Origin: Rhodobacter huangdaonensis
GTDB lineage: Bacteria > Pseudomonadota > Alphaproteobacteria > Rhodobacterales > Rhodobacteraceae
Assembly (NCBI RefSeq): GCF_004022465.1
Contig: NZ_SAVA01000009.1
Coordinates: 62,001-126,000, forward strand
DNA length: 64,000 nt
Reading direction: 5' to 3'
Of this stretch, positions 40,657 through 50,106 are shown in pieces. Position 1 is the first letter of the stretch; each line of letters opens with the position of its first letter. Position numbers and translations under genes: made by a program. The notes under the pieces were generated by a model that was not told the DNA's origin, did no database searches, and was given only the letters and a program-made list of their open reading frames with translations.

Positions 40657-41219
40657 CACGCCACCTCCTTCGGCCGGCAGTAGCGCACCTGCCGGATCAA
40701 ACGTTCGACCCCGAAGCTGATTTTCGGCGCCGCGATCCCGCTCTCGGCCGAGGTCCCGGCATCAAGCCATTCCTTGGCCAGCAGGATCGCGGCGCGGCGC
40801 AGCGTCAGCGACCGGCCCGCCTCGTCGAAGCCGACCCGCGCCCGCACCACGATCGCCTGCGTCGCGGCAGGCCATGGCCCCAGCCGCAGCAACTGCGGCT
40901 CGTCATGGCCCCGCACCAGCCGCCAGGCCGAGGCGGGAAGCGCAACCCGCTCCCCCTCCTCGTCCTCCACCTCGACCGAGAGGACCGCCTGCACCGGCGC
41001 TACCGGGAACCACCAGCGCCCCCAGGCCGCGAACGGCACCACGAACTCGACCTCGCGCGGGCCGATGCTGCGCCGCGCGCCCCGCTCGACCATCTCGACC
41101 GCCGCCGCGAAGAGCTCAGCCAGAGCCGCCGGATCGTCCGGGTCGTCCAGATGCAGCGCAGCCTCGAAGGCCTCGGTGCTGATCGGCTGATACCAGCCCG
41201 TATCCGGCACGATCCGCAT
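40656..41219 (-). CDS. Head-tail connector (gp6/phiE125 gp8-like)
   Basis: 187 aa helical protein beginning 'MRIVPDTGWYQPISTEAFEA', with 'LDDPDDPAALAELFAAAVEM' and 'AAILLAKEWLDAG'. Position after the capsid and before the adaptor fits the connector. Confidence 0.85.
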   Translation of the reverse strand: MRIVPDTGWYQPISTEAFEAALHLDDPDDPAALAELFAAAVEMVERGARRSIGPREVEFVVPFAAWGRWWFPVAPVQAVLSVEVEDEEGERVALPASAWRLVRGHDEPQLLRLGPWPAATQAIVVRARVGFDEAGRSLTLRRAAILLAKEWLDAGTSAESGIAAPKISFGVERLIRQVRYCRPKEVA

Positions 41220-41222
41220 GGA

Positions 41223-41636
41223 TTACCCCTTCGCGGCCTTGCCCTGCGCCGGCGGCGCCCCCTTCTCGGTCGGGGCGGCCGCCGGCGGGGGCGCCGCCGT
41301 GACCTCGCCGGTCTCGGGATCGACCAGTTCGATCGGCGCCTCGGTTTCCGCGAGCGCCACCTCGCGGGCCACGAGATCGGCCTCCCGCTTCGCAAGCTCG
41401 GCTTCCCGCGCCGCCAGCACCTCGGCCTGCGCCGCGATCCCGGCAATCGCTTCCTGCATCTCGGGAAGATTGGCGACGTCGATGTCGAGCGTGACGCTCC
41501 CGGTCTTCGCCCGCCCGGCCCCTTCGACGGCGACGCCGGAGCGCACCAGCTCGGCCGCGCGTTTCGCCTCGAAGCCCGCGGTGTCGCCGGCATTGTAGCG
41601 CCCCCAATGGCGCGTGAAGGTGACGATGGTTTTCAT
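41223..41636 (-). CDS. Hypothetical protein after major capsid
   Basis: 137 aa. N-terminal ~45 residues ('FTRHWGRYNAGDTAGFEAKR') resemble a small domain often found in phage proteins beside capsids; the rest is coiled coil (Ala/Glu/Arg) and a Pro/Ala tail. Possibly a head decoration or minor protein. Confidence 0.65.
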   Translation of the reverse strand: MKTIVTFTRHWGRYNAGDTAGFEAKRAAELVRSGVAVEGAGRAKTGSVTLDIDVANLPEMQEAIAGIAAQAEVLAAREAELAKREADLVAREVALAETEAPIELVDPETGEVTAAPPPAAAPTEKGAPPAQGKAAKG

Positions 41637-41701
41637 CTCGGTATCCTCGTTTGTGGCATCGGTTGCGGCGGGCGCCCCCGTCCGGGAGCGCCCGCGCCGG
41701 A

Positions 41702-43039
41702 TCAGATCGACCAGCCGGCCGCGCTGAAGCCCGCGAAGGCCTCGTCGTGGGCCGGCGCGAAATCGTGCTCGGAAATCGCGCGCATCAGCGTGAGATCGTT
41801 GGCGAAGGCGGAGACGAGATCACCGACGTCGTTGACATAGGCGGCCTCGGACGAGACCCCGATCGTCAGCACCATGCTGTCGCCGATCATCGCCTCGTTG
41901 AAATCGCCGAAGTAGATCTCGGTCTCGTTGCCGCCGGCCCCGAGGTTGTCGGGGATCTGCGAGGTGGTCGAGATCGGATAGCCGAAGAGGGTGCCGTTCG
42001 CCTGGATCGACGGGAACAGCACCAGCCCCACCCCGTCCTTGAGCGAGGCAAGCCAGTTCTTCGCGCTCGCGCGCATGATCCAGCGCGGCGCCACCATCGG
42101 CACGTCTGCATCCTCGACGCGCGAGACCAGGCGGCGCAGCGCCAGCTCCGACGCGGCCGCGGTCGCCGCGACCCCCTCCGACCAGTGCGCCGCCGGGATC
42201 CAGTAGCGCAGCCCCTTCGGCGAGGTGGCCCCGCCCGGCCCCCGCAGAAACGCCAGATCCTCGCGCAGCGCCATCACCGACAGCATGTCGTCGCGCACCA
42301 CCTGCGCGATGCCGACGCCGGAATGGCGCAGCAGCGAGTTGCCGATCGGCACCAACGCCGTCAGCTTCTTGAAGCTCTGGTCGAGCGCCCCGAAGCTCGG
42401 CTCGCTCGCGGCGATCACCGCGTTCTCGGCGCCATAGCTCGCCGTGGCCGAAGCGAGGAGCTTCGCGCGGCGCATCTCGCCCGCCGGCATCGGGAAGGTG
42501 CGCGTGCCCGCCGCCCGCACCACCGAGCGCGCCCGCAGCAGGTCGATGACCTCGGTCGCAAGCGGCTGCGGCACCGTCACGCCACCGGCCGCTTCCGAGG
42601 CGCCCGAAAGCGCGGCCGAGATCGCGCTGTGACCGGCCCGGTCGAGATCGGCCACAGCGCGTTCGCGATCACCGCGGTTGCGCGCGAGGGCCTGCACCGC
42701 GAAGCCGAAGCCCACGCCCTTCAACGCCGGGTCCTGCGCCGCCGCCGGCACCCCCGACAGCGGGGCGGGAACCGTGCCGCCCGCCATCGAACCGGCGCCA
42801 CCATCGCCGATCGCCGCGGCCGCCTGCGCGGCCTCGACCGCCTCGGCGCGCTGCACTGCCGCCTGTGCGGTCGTGAAGCTCGCCTGTGCCGCCTCGAAGT
42901 CCGCGGTCGCCGCCGCCATGGCCTCGGGCGCGGGCGCGCCGTCCTGTTCCTCGAGTGCAGCGATCCGGTCTGCGGCTGCCTGCATGGTGTCAGCGGCAGC
43001 CTTCCGGGCGCGGCGCAGATCGGCAATGTTCTTCGGCAT
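41702..43039 (-). CDS. Major capsid protein, HK97 fold
   Basis: 445 aa. Residues 1-~95 are a coiled-coil delta domain (scaffold) likely removed by the S49 protease. The shell domain follows: 'SATASYGAENAVIAASEPSF', 'FLRGPGGATSPKGL', 'GYPISTTSQIPDN', 'IGVSSEAAYVNDVGDLVSAF'. The ATG at 43039 is used; the frame is open a further 59 codons without homology. Confidence 0.93.
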   Translation of the reverse strand: MPKNIADLRRARKAAADTMQAAADRIAALEEQDGAPAPEAMAAATADFEAAQASFTTAQAAVQRAEAVEAAQAAAAIGDGGAGSMAGGTVPAPLSGVPAAAQDPALKGVGFGFAVQALARNRGDRERAVADLDRAGHSAISAALSGASEAAGGVTVPQPLATEVIDLLRARSVVRAAGTRTFPMPAGEMRRAKLLASATASYGAENAVIAASEPSFGALDQSFKKLTALVPIGNSLLRHSGVGIAQVVRDDMLSVMALREDLAFLRGPGGATSPKGLRYWIPAAHWSEGVAATAAASELALRRLVSRVEDADVPMVAPRWIMRASAKNWLASLKDGVGLVLFPSIQANGTLFGYPISTTSQIPDNLGAGGNETEIYFGDFNEAMIGDSMVLTIGVSSEAAYVNDVGDLVSAFANDLTLMRAISEHDFAPAHDEAFAGFSAAGWSI

Positions 43040-43136
43040 GTCGTGTTCTCCTGTGTGCTGCGGCACCCGCGCAGCCGTTCGTGCCCCGTGAACGCGCCAT
43101 GCGCCGGGGTTTGGGTGCAGAGGTTGAAGGGAAAGC

Positions 43137-44027
43137 TCAGGCGCAGTGCGCCAGGGCAGCGGCCGCCCGGGCCCGGGCGGCGAAGGCACGCGATTGCGCG
43201 CGTGGGCGCGGCGCATAGGCGCCCTGCACCCGGATGTAGAAATCGTCGCGCGTCTCCACCCGGTCGGCGAGGCCGCGCGCGACCGCTTCCTCAGGCGAGA
43301 ATACCGCCCCGCCGTCGCGCGGATCGTCGGTCACCGACAGCCGCCCCGGCAGATCGGCCAGCGGGATCTTCCGCCCCGCCGCCACCGCCGCGTGAAACTG
43401 CGCCTCCCCGGCGTCGAGATACCGCTGCAGCTCTGCCCGGCCCTCGTCGGTCATCGGGTCGGGCCGCTTCGCGCGGGCGTTGGTCGAGGTCATGTCGACC
43501 TGCTGACGCCCGTTCGTGCCCGGCGCCACCGAGGCACTCGCGCTCAGCGCGATGCCGATCGAGCCGACGACGCCGCCCGGCGTGACCGTCAGGTCGCGCG
43601 CCTGGCACGCCAGCCAATAGGCGGCCGACGCGGCAAGCGGGCTTGCCAGTGCATGCACCGGCTTTGCCTTTGCCGCCCGGCGCACCGCCTCCGCCGCCCC
43701 TTCGAGACCGACGACAAAGCCGCCGGGGCTGTCGACGTCGAGCACGATCGCCGCAACGTCGGCATTCGCGGTGAGTTCGCGCAGGGTCTCGGCGAGCCCG
43801 AGATAGGTGGTCCAGCCGAGATAGTATTCGAGCAGCACGCTGTTCGGCGTCAGCATCCCCCGGACCGGCACCACCGCAATGCCGCGCTGGATCACGAACC
43901 GCTCGGGCTGCGCCGCCTGCGGCACCGCCTCGCCCGGCATCGCCTGTGCCAGCAGCACCGCCGCATGCCGGTCCGAAAGCGCCATCATCTGCCCGTCGAT
44001 CAGACCGGCAATCCTCGGCACGCTCAT
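43137..44027 (-). CDS. S49/ClpP-like prohead protease
   Basis: 296 aa. SppA-type serine protease: 'AIVLDVDSPGGFVVGLEGAA', nucleophile Ser in 'ASPLAASAAYWLA', 'TVTPGGVVGSIGIA', and a C-terminal 'AHPLCA'-free tail. Found between portal and capsid, so it matures the head. ATG overlaps the portal stop. Confidence 0.9.
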   Translation of the reverse strand: MSVPRIAGLIDGQMMALSDRHAAVLLAQAMPGEAVPQAAQPERFVIQRGIAVVPVRGMLTPNSVLLEYYLGWTTYLGLAETLRELTANADVAAIVLDVDSPGGFVVGLEGAAEAVRRAAKAKPVHALASPLAASAAYWLACQARDLTVTPGGVVGSIGIALSASASVAPGTNGRQQVDMTSTNARAKRPDPMTDEGRAELQRYLDAGEAQFHAAVAAGRKIPLADLPGRLSVTDDPRDGGAVFSPEEAVARGLADRVETRDDFYIRVQGAYAPRPRAQSRAFAARARAAAALAHCA

Positions 44028-45328
44028 GCGCCGCCTCCTTCCTTGCTTGTGCGATCCGGCGCGCCATCCTTGCGCGTCATGTTGGCAGCCGGGTTGAGCC
44101 GGTCGCCGTCAGCCTGAGGCGCGAGCCCTTCCTTCTGCCGCGCCTCGTTCGGCGTCATGAAGGGCCCGCCGACGGCCGACTTCAGCGCCTCGTAGCGCTC
44201 CTTCGTCGTCGGCCGCAGCAGTGCCCCGAAATCGTGCCGCAGCACCATGCCCGCCTCGCGCTCGGCGTCGGTCAGCAGCGCCAGCGCCATCTGCGTCTCG
44301 ACCATGCCGGCCCAATACATCAGGCAGTCGGTCAGGTAGTCGATCGCCGCCTGCTCGACGTTGGCCTTCAGCCCGCCTTCGAGAATGCCGACCTTGGCGG
44401 GCGGCACCCGGTAGATCGCGCAGATCTGCTCGCGGTCCATCTTCCGGCTGGCGAGCAGCTCCTGATCGCCGGCCTTGAGGTCGAGCACCTCGACCGCGTC
44501 CTGCGCCCCGAGGATCGGGAAGCCGTTCGCCTCGGGATCGACGATCGCGTTGCGGATCCGGCGCGCATTGCGCCGCCACGCCTCGTCATCGTCATAGACG
44601 TCTTCCATCTTGATCACTGCCCGCATCGTCGAGCCGGTCAGGATCCGCCCCGCCGACTCCTGCCCGGCGAGTGCAAGCCCCATGCTCTCGGCCGCGACCT
44701 CGATCGGCGACCGCCCGCTCCAGCCGTCCTTCGACATGTGCCGCAGATGCACCATCGCGCGCGACGACACCCGCCGCCGCATCCCGGCGCCGTCCTCGAA
44801 GTCATAGAACCGGCTCCGGCCGTTGCGCAGCCGCGCGACCCCCTCCTCGGCCACTGTCTCGATCAGCTCGACCTCGCCGCCACCCTCGCGCGGCGCAAAG
44901 GCGAAAGCGTTCCCCCGCAACGCGAAGGCATAGGCGAGCGCATAGCGCAGGACCGATGCAGGAACGCCGGGCGAGGCCTCGACATTGAGCAGATAGGCCA
45001 GCCGATGCCCGCGGATCCGCTCCTCGCGCCCGTCCGGGTGCTTGCGCCAGATCTTCAGCGGCACCTTGGAGACGTCCCCGGCGATGACGTTGCAGCATGC
45101 CGACACCGTGGCGTGGCGCTCCGCCAGAACCGCCGAGACCCGCGGCAGCCCCTTCACCCGGCTCGGCGCCGACCAGCCCAGCTCGGAAAGCCAGGCCCGC
45201 GGCTCGACCGTGCCGGACGGCTCAAGCGAGGCAACTGCCGTCACCGGCGGCTCGGTCCGCGCGGCAGGCAGCGGCGCGAGCGCCGGCCCCGCCGCCGCGC
45301 CGCCGAAGATACGTCTGATCAGGCTCAT
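44024..45328 (-). CDS. Portal protein, HK97 family
   Basis: 434 aa. 'NVIAGDVSKVPLKIWRKHPD', 'GLALAGQESAGRILTGS', 'QICAIYRVPPAKVGILEGG' and 'TDCLMYWAGMVETQMALALL' define the HK97-type portal. ATGA overlaps at both ends tie it to terminase and protease. Confidence 0.93.
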   Translation of the reverse strand: MSLIRRIFGGAAAGPALAPLPAARTEPPVTAVASLEPSGTVEPRAWLSELGWSAPSRVKGLPRVSAVLAERHATVSACCNVIAGDVSKVPLKIWRKHPDGREERIRGHRLAYLLNVEASPGVPASVLRYALAYAFALRGNAFAFAPREGGGEVELIETVAEEGVARLRNGRSRFYDFEDGAGMRRRVSSRAMVHLRHMSKDGWSGRSPIEVAAESMGLALAGQESAGRILTGSTMRAVIKMEDVYDDDEAWRRNARRIRNAIVDPEANGFPILGAQDAVEVLDLKAGDQELLASRKMDREQICAIYRVPPAKVGILEGGLKANVEQAAIDYLTDCLMYWAGMVETQMALALLTDAEREAGMVLRHDFGALLRPTTKERYEALKSAVGGPFMTPNEARQKEGLAPQADGDRLNPAANMTRKDGAPDRTSKEGGGA

Positions 45329-46986
45329 ACCGTTTCGATCTCCCTCGACTTGCGCTTGCGCTCGGCCGCCTCGGCCCGCCCGACAGCCATGATCGCGGCC
45401 ACGGCCGGGTCGATCCGGTTCGTCGATTTCGCCTTGTTCGGCTTGACGTTCTCGGCCGCGTCCTCGTCGCGATGGACGTTGCCCACGGCCCAGGCCAGCA
45501 CCGGATTGCCATTGTGGCGCAGGCGCACCTGCGCCGCCGCCTGCTCGAAGCGCTTCATCGGCGAGGACATCGAGGCATAGCCCTGCCCGTGCTCGACCAG
45601 CGTGAAGCGGCGCTTCTCGAGTTCGCGTGCCACGTACTTCATGCCCCAGCGGTCATAGGCCAGCTCCTGCAGATCGAACTTCGCCCGGATCCATTCCAGC
45701 CGCTCGATGACCTGATCCTCGTCGATCACCCCGCCGCGGTGCACCTCGAGCCAGCCGGTCTGGTTCCACGCGATGTATTCGCGCTTCTCCTTCTGCGCCC
45801 GCGCGATGAAGCCCTTCGGTCCCGACGGCAGGAAGCTGTAGCTCAGCAGATAGATCAGCCCGTCCTTCGGCACCGCGACGCAGATCGAGGTGAGGTCCGT
45901 CGTCCGCGACAGGTCGAGCCCGACCCAGGCCGGCAGGCCATAGAGCATCTCGGGATTGAACGGTTCCGCCCCCTTGTCCCAGACGTCGCGCTCGATCCAG
46001 CTCTGCGCCCCCTCGGTCCACAGGTTCAGGTGCAGGCGGCGGAAGTTCGGCATCTTGCCAGCGATCGCCCGCGCCTCGTTCAGCATCTCGCGGAAGCGGT
46101 CTTCCCCGATCGCCACACCGAGGTTCGGGTTCGCCATCTTCCAGATCCGCGGATCGTCGATGTCGCAATCCTGCGGCGGCTCCGCCACATAGGCGAAGAA
46201 GGTGTCATCCTCGATGTCGCCGCGCAGCACCATCGCCGAGTAGTCCCGCAACTCGCCGCAGATCGTCGCCATGTCGGCGCCGGCCGTGGTGATCGCCCAG
46301 TCGATCGGCTGCGACCGCGCGATCATCGAGTTCACCACCACCTCGGCAAGCTCGCGGTCGGTCCAGCGGTGCACCTCGTCGCGCGCCACGAAATGCGGGT
46401 TGATCCCGTCCGCCGCGTTGCCGTCACGGCTCAGCGGCTTCACGAACCCCGAGGTCGGGCCGGTCTGGATCAGATGCTTGTTGCGCGTGTCCATGAACTC
46501 CGCCAGCACCGGCGCGGCCTTGATCATCCGCCGCAGCTCGTCGAACAGCAGACGCGCCTGGTCGCGCGTCGTCGCCGTGCAATAGCCCTGCGGTGCGGCC
46601 TCACCGTCGAAGAGCTGGGTGAACAGCATCGGCACCGCCGTGTCGGTGGTCTTGCCGTTCTTCTTCGCCACCTGGTGATAGGTCGAGCGAAAGCGCCGCA
46701 GGCCGTCCTCCTTCTTCCAGCCAAACACCGAGCCGTGCCGGAACGCCTGCCACGGCTCAAGCGCCAGTGGCTGGCCTGCCTTCGGCCCGGTCGTGTGCTT
46801 GATCATCTTCGCGAAGTTGATGATCCGGCTCGCCGCCTTGCAGTCGAACCGGAGCCCGCGATCACGCCCCGTCTCCAGATCGAGCAGGTGGCGCCGGCAG
46901 GCGAGCGTCACCAGCTCGCCCGCGATCTCCCGGCCCTCGACCACCGCGAGCGCATAGCGCGACACCGGGTGATCAATCGGTTCCAT
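45325..46986 (-). CDS. Terminase large subunit
   Basis: 553 aa. ATPase Walker A 'AKKNGKTT' (107-114), 'YCTATTRDQARLLFDELRRM', Walker-B-like region 'GINPHFVARDEVHRWTDREL', and nuclease acidic residues in 'VGLDLSRTTDLTSI'. YmfN-type large terminase of HK97-like phages. Overlaps TerS by 14 bp. Confidence 0.93.
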   Translation of the reverse strand: MEPIDHPVSRYALAVVEGREIAGELVTLACRRHLLDLETGRDRGLRFDCKAASRIINFAKMIKHTTGPKAGQPLALEPWQAFRHGSVFGWKKEDGLRRFRSTYHQVAKKNGKTTDTAVPMLFTQLFDGEAAPQGYCTATTRDQARLLFDELRRMIKAAPVLAEFMDTRNKHLIQTGPTSGFVKPLSRDGNAADGINPHFVARDEVHRWTDRELAEVVVNSMIARSQPIDWAITTAGADMATICGELRDYSAMVLRGDIEDDTFFAYVAEPPQDCDIDDPRIWKMANPNLGVAIGEDRFREMLNEARAIAGKMPNFRRLHLNLWTEGAQSWIERDVWDKGAEPFNPEMLYGLPAWVGLDLSRTTDLTSICVAVPKDGLIYLLSYSFLPSGPKGFIARAQKEKREYIAWNQTGWLEVHRGGVIDEDQVIERLEWIRAKFDLQELAYDRWGMKYVARELEKRRFTLVEHGQGYASMSSPMKRFEQAAAQVRLRHNGNPVLAWAVGNVHRDEDAAENVKPNKAKSTNRIDPAVAAIMAVGRAEAAERKRKSREIETV

Positions 46987-47410
46987 CGAGCTGCCGCATC
47001 AGGTCGTCGAACAGGTCGAGCTGCCCGCCAGACTTCAGCCGGGCAGCGTCGACGGGCGTCAGGCCGAAGCGTGCGGCCAGCTGGTTCATGGTGGTGACCG
47101 CATCCTGACGGAGCCCCCAGACCGCCCGCTTCTTCTGCTGCATCCCGTTCCGGGTCTGCACCTCATACCAGGCGCCGAAGGCCGCGATCTCGCCGGTGAA
47201 CTTCAGGAAGTCGGCCGCCGCCTCGCAATAGACCGCGAACATGTCGGCGAAGCTGTCATCCCAATGCCCCTTCTGCACCACATGCGGAACGACGCGCTCC
47301 CAGACCGCCCGCCCCTCCGCGCTCATCTCCGACATCGGGTCCGGCACCGGCGCCGTCATGTCCCCCTTCATCGGGATCACGTTATCGAGCCTCGGCTTGC
47401 TTCCGCGCAT
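46973..47410 (-). CDS. Terminase small subunit (P27-like)
   Basis: 145 aa. 'MSAEGRAVWERVVPHVVQKG', 'YCEAAADFLKFTGEIAAFG', 'QLAARFGLTPVDAARL' fit the P27-family small terminase. ATG 47410 is preceded by GGGAGG with 7-base spacing; the open frame upstream to 47827 is antisense-like over the HNH gene. Confidence 0.87.
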   Translation of the reverse strand: MRGSKPRLDNVIPMKGDMTAPVPDPMSEMSAEGRAVWERVVPHVVQKGHWDDSFADMFAVYCEAAADFLKFTGEIAAFGAWYEVQTRNGMQQKKRAVWGLRQDAVTTMNQLAARFGLTPVDAARLKSGGQLDLFDDLMRQLDGTD

Positions 47411-47538
47411 CCGGGAACCTCCCATCACCCATTCGAAGTGGGCTTTTTTTGCCAATTCCAGCGGCGCAACAGAACGGATCCCGCCCCCGGTGTCCCGGCA
47501 CGAGCCCCCAAAAACCGACCACCCCCCGGGGGGGCGGA

Positions 47539-48378
47539 TCAGGTGTCGAATGCGCGCCACCACCGATCCACAGCCGCGCGCATCGCGTCCCGCGCATGTC
47601 TCCGTCCGGGATCCGCCTCGATCCGCGCCTTGCAGGTCCCGGCATCGACATCGAGGACGACAACCGAGGTCCGCGCCCCGAGCGCGCCGCACCACGCCAG
47701 GCGCTCGGCGCGCGACGGCGCCATGACGATCACCCATGCCGTGCCACCGGCCTTGCAGCACAGTGACCGCAGCGCCTCGTCGCGCAGACGAAACGCTGCC
47801 TTCACCTTCGCTGCGTCGTGCTCCCATGCCCGACCGCCGACCGCCTCAAGGGATCGGTCGAGATCGACGACGACATCGCCGGGCCGGGCCCGGTCCTGCA
47901 CGTAGGTTGTCTTGTCGGCCGCCGGTGGGCCACAGACCAGAACAACCGGGATCGCCGAGGCCCGCAGCCCGGCGGGAATGCTCCAGCCCGGCCGATCGAC
48001 CGCCCCGCCCCAGACCTCGCGCGCCGTCTTCCGGCTGTGGCAGCTCTTGCACAGCGCCTGCCAGTTCGACCTGTCCCACATCAGCGACGGGTCGCCACGA
48101 TGCGGCACCACGTGGTCAACCTCGGTTGCCTCGACGACAAGCCCCACCTCGCCGCAATCAGCGCAAAGCGGATGCGCGTTCAGGAAGGCCAGCCGCGCCT
48201 GCTTCCAGCGCCTGGTGCGATAAAACTGCGCGCCGGCCCGCGCCACCGCCGAGTGCTTGGCCTGCTGCTTGCCCGCCGCGGCGCGCGCCTTCACCTCGGC
48301 CAGGTGTTCTGCACAATGCGCCTCCCCCTCGGCCGCGACCTCGTCGCAGCCGGGAGCCCGGCAAAGTTTGCGGATCAT
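47539..48378 (-). CDS. HNH endonuclease fused to a P-loop kinase-like domain
   Basis: 279 aa. Residues 1-25: Cys/His cluster. Residues ~50-125: HNH nuclease with zinc cysteines (C-A-D-C, C-K-S-C), 'ATEVDHVVPHRGDP', 'NWQALCKSCHSRKT'. Residues ~140-279: P-loop domain 'VVLVCGPPAADKTTYVQDRA' (Walker A GPPAADKT), 'VVDLDRSLEAVG', resembling polynucleotide kinase-type NTPases. HNH proteins beside terminases assist cos cleavage in HK97-like phages; the kinase-like tail is unusual. Confidence 0.85.
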   Translation of the reverse strand: MIRKLCRAPGCDEVAAEGEAHCAEHLAEVKARAAAGKQQAKHSAVARAGAQFYRTRRWKQARLAFLNAHPLCADCGEVGLVVEATEVDHVVPHRGDPSLMWDRSNWQALCKSCHSRKTAREVWGGAVDRPGWSIPAGLRASAIPVVLVCGPPAADKTTYVQDRARPGDVVVDLDRSLEAVGGRAWEHDAAKVKAAFRLRDEALRSLCCKAGGTAWVIVMAPSRAERLAWCGALGARTSVVVLDVDAGTCKARIEADPGRRHARDAMRAAVDRWWRAFDT

Positions 48379-48474
48379 GGGGAGCGCTCCAAAACCAAGC
48401 GCCCGGTCGGGTTGGTTCCCGCCGGGCGCTCGTGTGGATCATGCTCATAGACATGCCGCCGACTGACTTAGTGG

Positions 48475-49317
48475 TCAAGCCCCTTTCTTCACCCACTCGC
48501 CCAGGTAGGTGCCCATGCGGTCCAGAGAGGCTGCAAGTGCCGTCCTGAGCGTGTCGAGGCTGCCGGTGCGAACCGACCACCCATGCGCCTCCAGAACCGC
48601 GCTCAGGTCCATGTCTTCCAGGCAGACCATGTCCACCAGCACCCGGTCGCGGATGATCGACGCGGCCACGCCGCCCCGGGCCGAGGGCCGCACCCGCCGC
48701 ACCGCCAGCGCCGCGCCGTCGCCGATCCGGCCGCGCATCGCCGCAAGCTGGCGCGCCTCGGCAAGCCGCAGGTCGGTCACGTCGAGCCCCCGGCCCGAGC
48801 CGCCCGTCCGCCCTTCGAGGCTCGACAGCTTCACCGCGCCCGCCGCCTGACGTTCGACCAGCGTCCGATACTGCCGCCCCGTCGCGATCTGCAACGCGCT
48901 CAGCCCGAGCGGCTTGCGCGCCCGCAGCGCCGCCACCTCCATCCGGTCGAACACGTCGACGACCGAGGCCGCCTTGCGCGGCCCCGCCTCGCCCCGGGCC
49001 TGATAGCCGCGGATCAGCGTCGCCCGCGGCGCCTCGGCATCCCCCGCCGCCTCGACAAGGTGGAGCGTTCCCGCCCGCAGCGCCCCGCGCGCCGGCGCCA
49101 CCGGGATCTCGGGACCGCAGCCCTCGGGCGCCGCCCCGCCCTGCAGCAGCGCTGCGCGCCGCCCCGCCTCGCTCATCGCAAGCCAGCGCGTCACCGAGAT
49201 CGCCGCCGGCCGCACCGCCAGCAGCTCGCCAGCCGCCAGCCGCTGCGCCGCGCTCAGCCGCGCCCAGTCCTGCACCGACACCCCCACCGGCCGCGCCGCC
49301 TCTGCCATCATGCTCAT
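48475..49317 (-). CDS. Hypothetical phage protein
   Basis: 280 aa, not recognised. Arg/Ala-rich, helical, with HTH-like 'LSALQIATGRQYRTLVERQA' near the middle, so it may bind DNA. ATG overlaps the stop of the gene at 49314 (ATGA). Possibly a late-gene activator because it stands just before the HNH/terminase module (inference). Confidence 0.6.
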   Translation of the reverse strand: MSMMAEAARPVGVSVQDWARLSAAQRLAAGELLAVRPAAISVTRWLAMSEAGRRAALLQGGAAPEGCGPEIPVAPARGALRAGTLHLVEAAGDAEAPRATLIRGYQARGEAGPRKAASVVDVFDRMEVAALRARKPLGLSALQIATGRQYRTLVERQAAGAVKLSSLEGRTGGSGRGLDVTDLRLAEARQLAAMRGRIGDGAALAVRRVRPSARGGVAASIIRDRVLVDMVCLEDMDLSAVLEAHGWSVRTGSLDTLRTALAASLDRMGTYLGEWVKKGA

Positions 49318-49901
49318 GCCGCACCCCCGGTCTGCACCAGCTCGGCGATCCGGCGGCACCGCACGGCGGCCGCGGCCCGCTCGTCGCGCCAGCGCACCTG
49401 CTCGGGCGGAACCGCCCGGCCGGCCGCGAGCCGCTCCTCGATCAGCGTCATCTGCCGCGCATTGTCATGGCCCGCCTTGCGCAGCTCACCGACCATGAAC
49501 TCGCCCGGCCACAGTCGCTTGCGGCGCAGGTAGTCGAGCAGCTCGGGCCCCCAGCCCTGCTCGATCGCGGCCGCGCCCATGCGGTGCGAGAACGCCCGCC
49601 GCATCAGCGGCGACACGCTGTCATCGCGCGGCGGCTGGATCTGTCCGGCCCAGTCGAGGATCCGGTTCGCGATCGGCAGCCGGTCCAGATCCTTGCCCGC
49701 CGGGTTCGCCGCCACCTGTTCCTCGAGCGCCTCGAGGCTGAGGCTGTCCATGTAGGCGAGCCGCGCGCAGAGGTCGCGGCACATCTCCTCATACTGCGCC
49801 CGCGTCAGGCTGCTCGGCCGCGCCAGCCCCCGCCGCGCCAGCGGCTCAATCAGCAATTCCCGCACCCGACGCTCGCCGGCTGCCTGTTCTGCACTGTCCA
49901 T
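49314..49901 (-). CDS. Hypothetical phage protein
   Basis: 195 aa, helical, acidic/basic mix, no known motif; 'RRKRLWPGEFMVGELRKAGH' could be a DNA- or protein-contact region. GGGAACAGGTGG precedes the ATG. First gene left of the putative origin region. Confidence 0.6.
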   Translation of the reverse strand: MDSAEQAAGERRVRELLIEPLARRGLARPSSLTRAQYEEMCRDLCARLAYMDSLSLEALEEQVAANPAGKDLDRLPIANRILDWAGQIQPPRDDSVSPLMRRAFSHRMGAAAIEQGWGPELLDYLRRKRLWPGEFMVGELRKAGHDNARQMTLIEERLAAGRAVPPEQVRWRDERAAAAVRCRRIAELVQTGGAA

Positions 49902-50106
49902 TCCACCTGTTCCCTTCTCATCGCATTGCCGAAGTTATCCACAGGCGCCGTTGCCCGGCCGTCACGGCCGCGTCTGTCTTTTCTTGTCTTTTCTTGTCTC
50001 TTCTTCTCTAGGCAGAACTGTCACACGACAGGCGTGACTGTCCCGGACTGTCCGTGACAGTCACAAACCGTCACGCGTGACACTCACCGGACAGTCACAC
50101 CCCCGC
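49902..50106. other. Putative phage replication origin region
   Basis: 205-bp gap with a consensus DnaA box TTATCCACA (49935-49943), a tandem pyrimidine tract (TCTTTTCTTG repeated, 49976-50010) and a dense set of GTCAC/GTGAC inverted and direct repeats (50028-50100: e.g. CTGTCACAC, GTGACAGTCAC, GTCACGCGTGAC). Sits beside the replication-like gene at 50107. Function inferred from layout only. Confidence 0.5.

Noticed and set aside
47411..47538. Terminator at GGCAAAAAAAGCC and a CCCCCCGGGGGG palindrome
   Set aside because: The first has only three paired bases around an A tract and the second lacks a loop and T tail; neither makes a convincing terminator.
29272..48378. Gene transfer agent instead of a prophage
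   Set aside because: Structural genes resemble GTA genes, but att cores, integrase, CI repressor, HNH and replication-like genes show a true phage.
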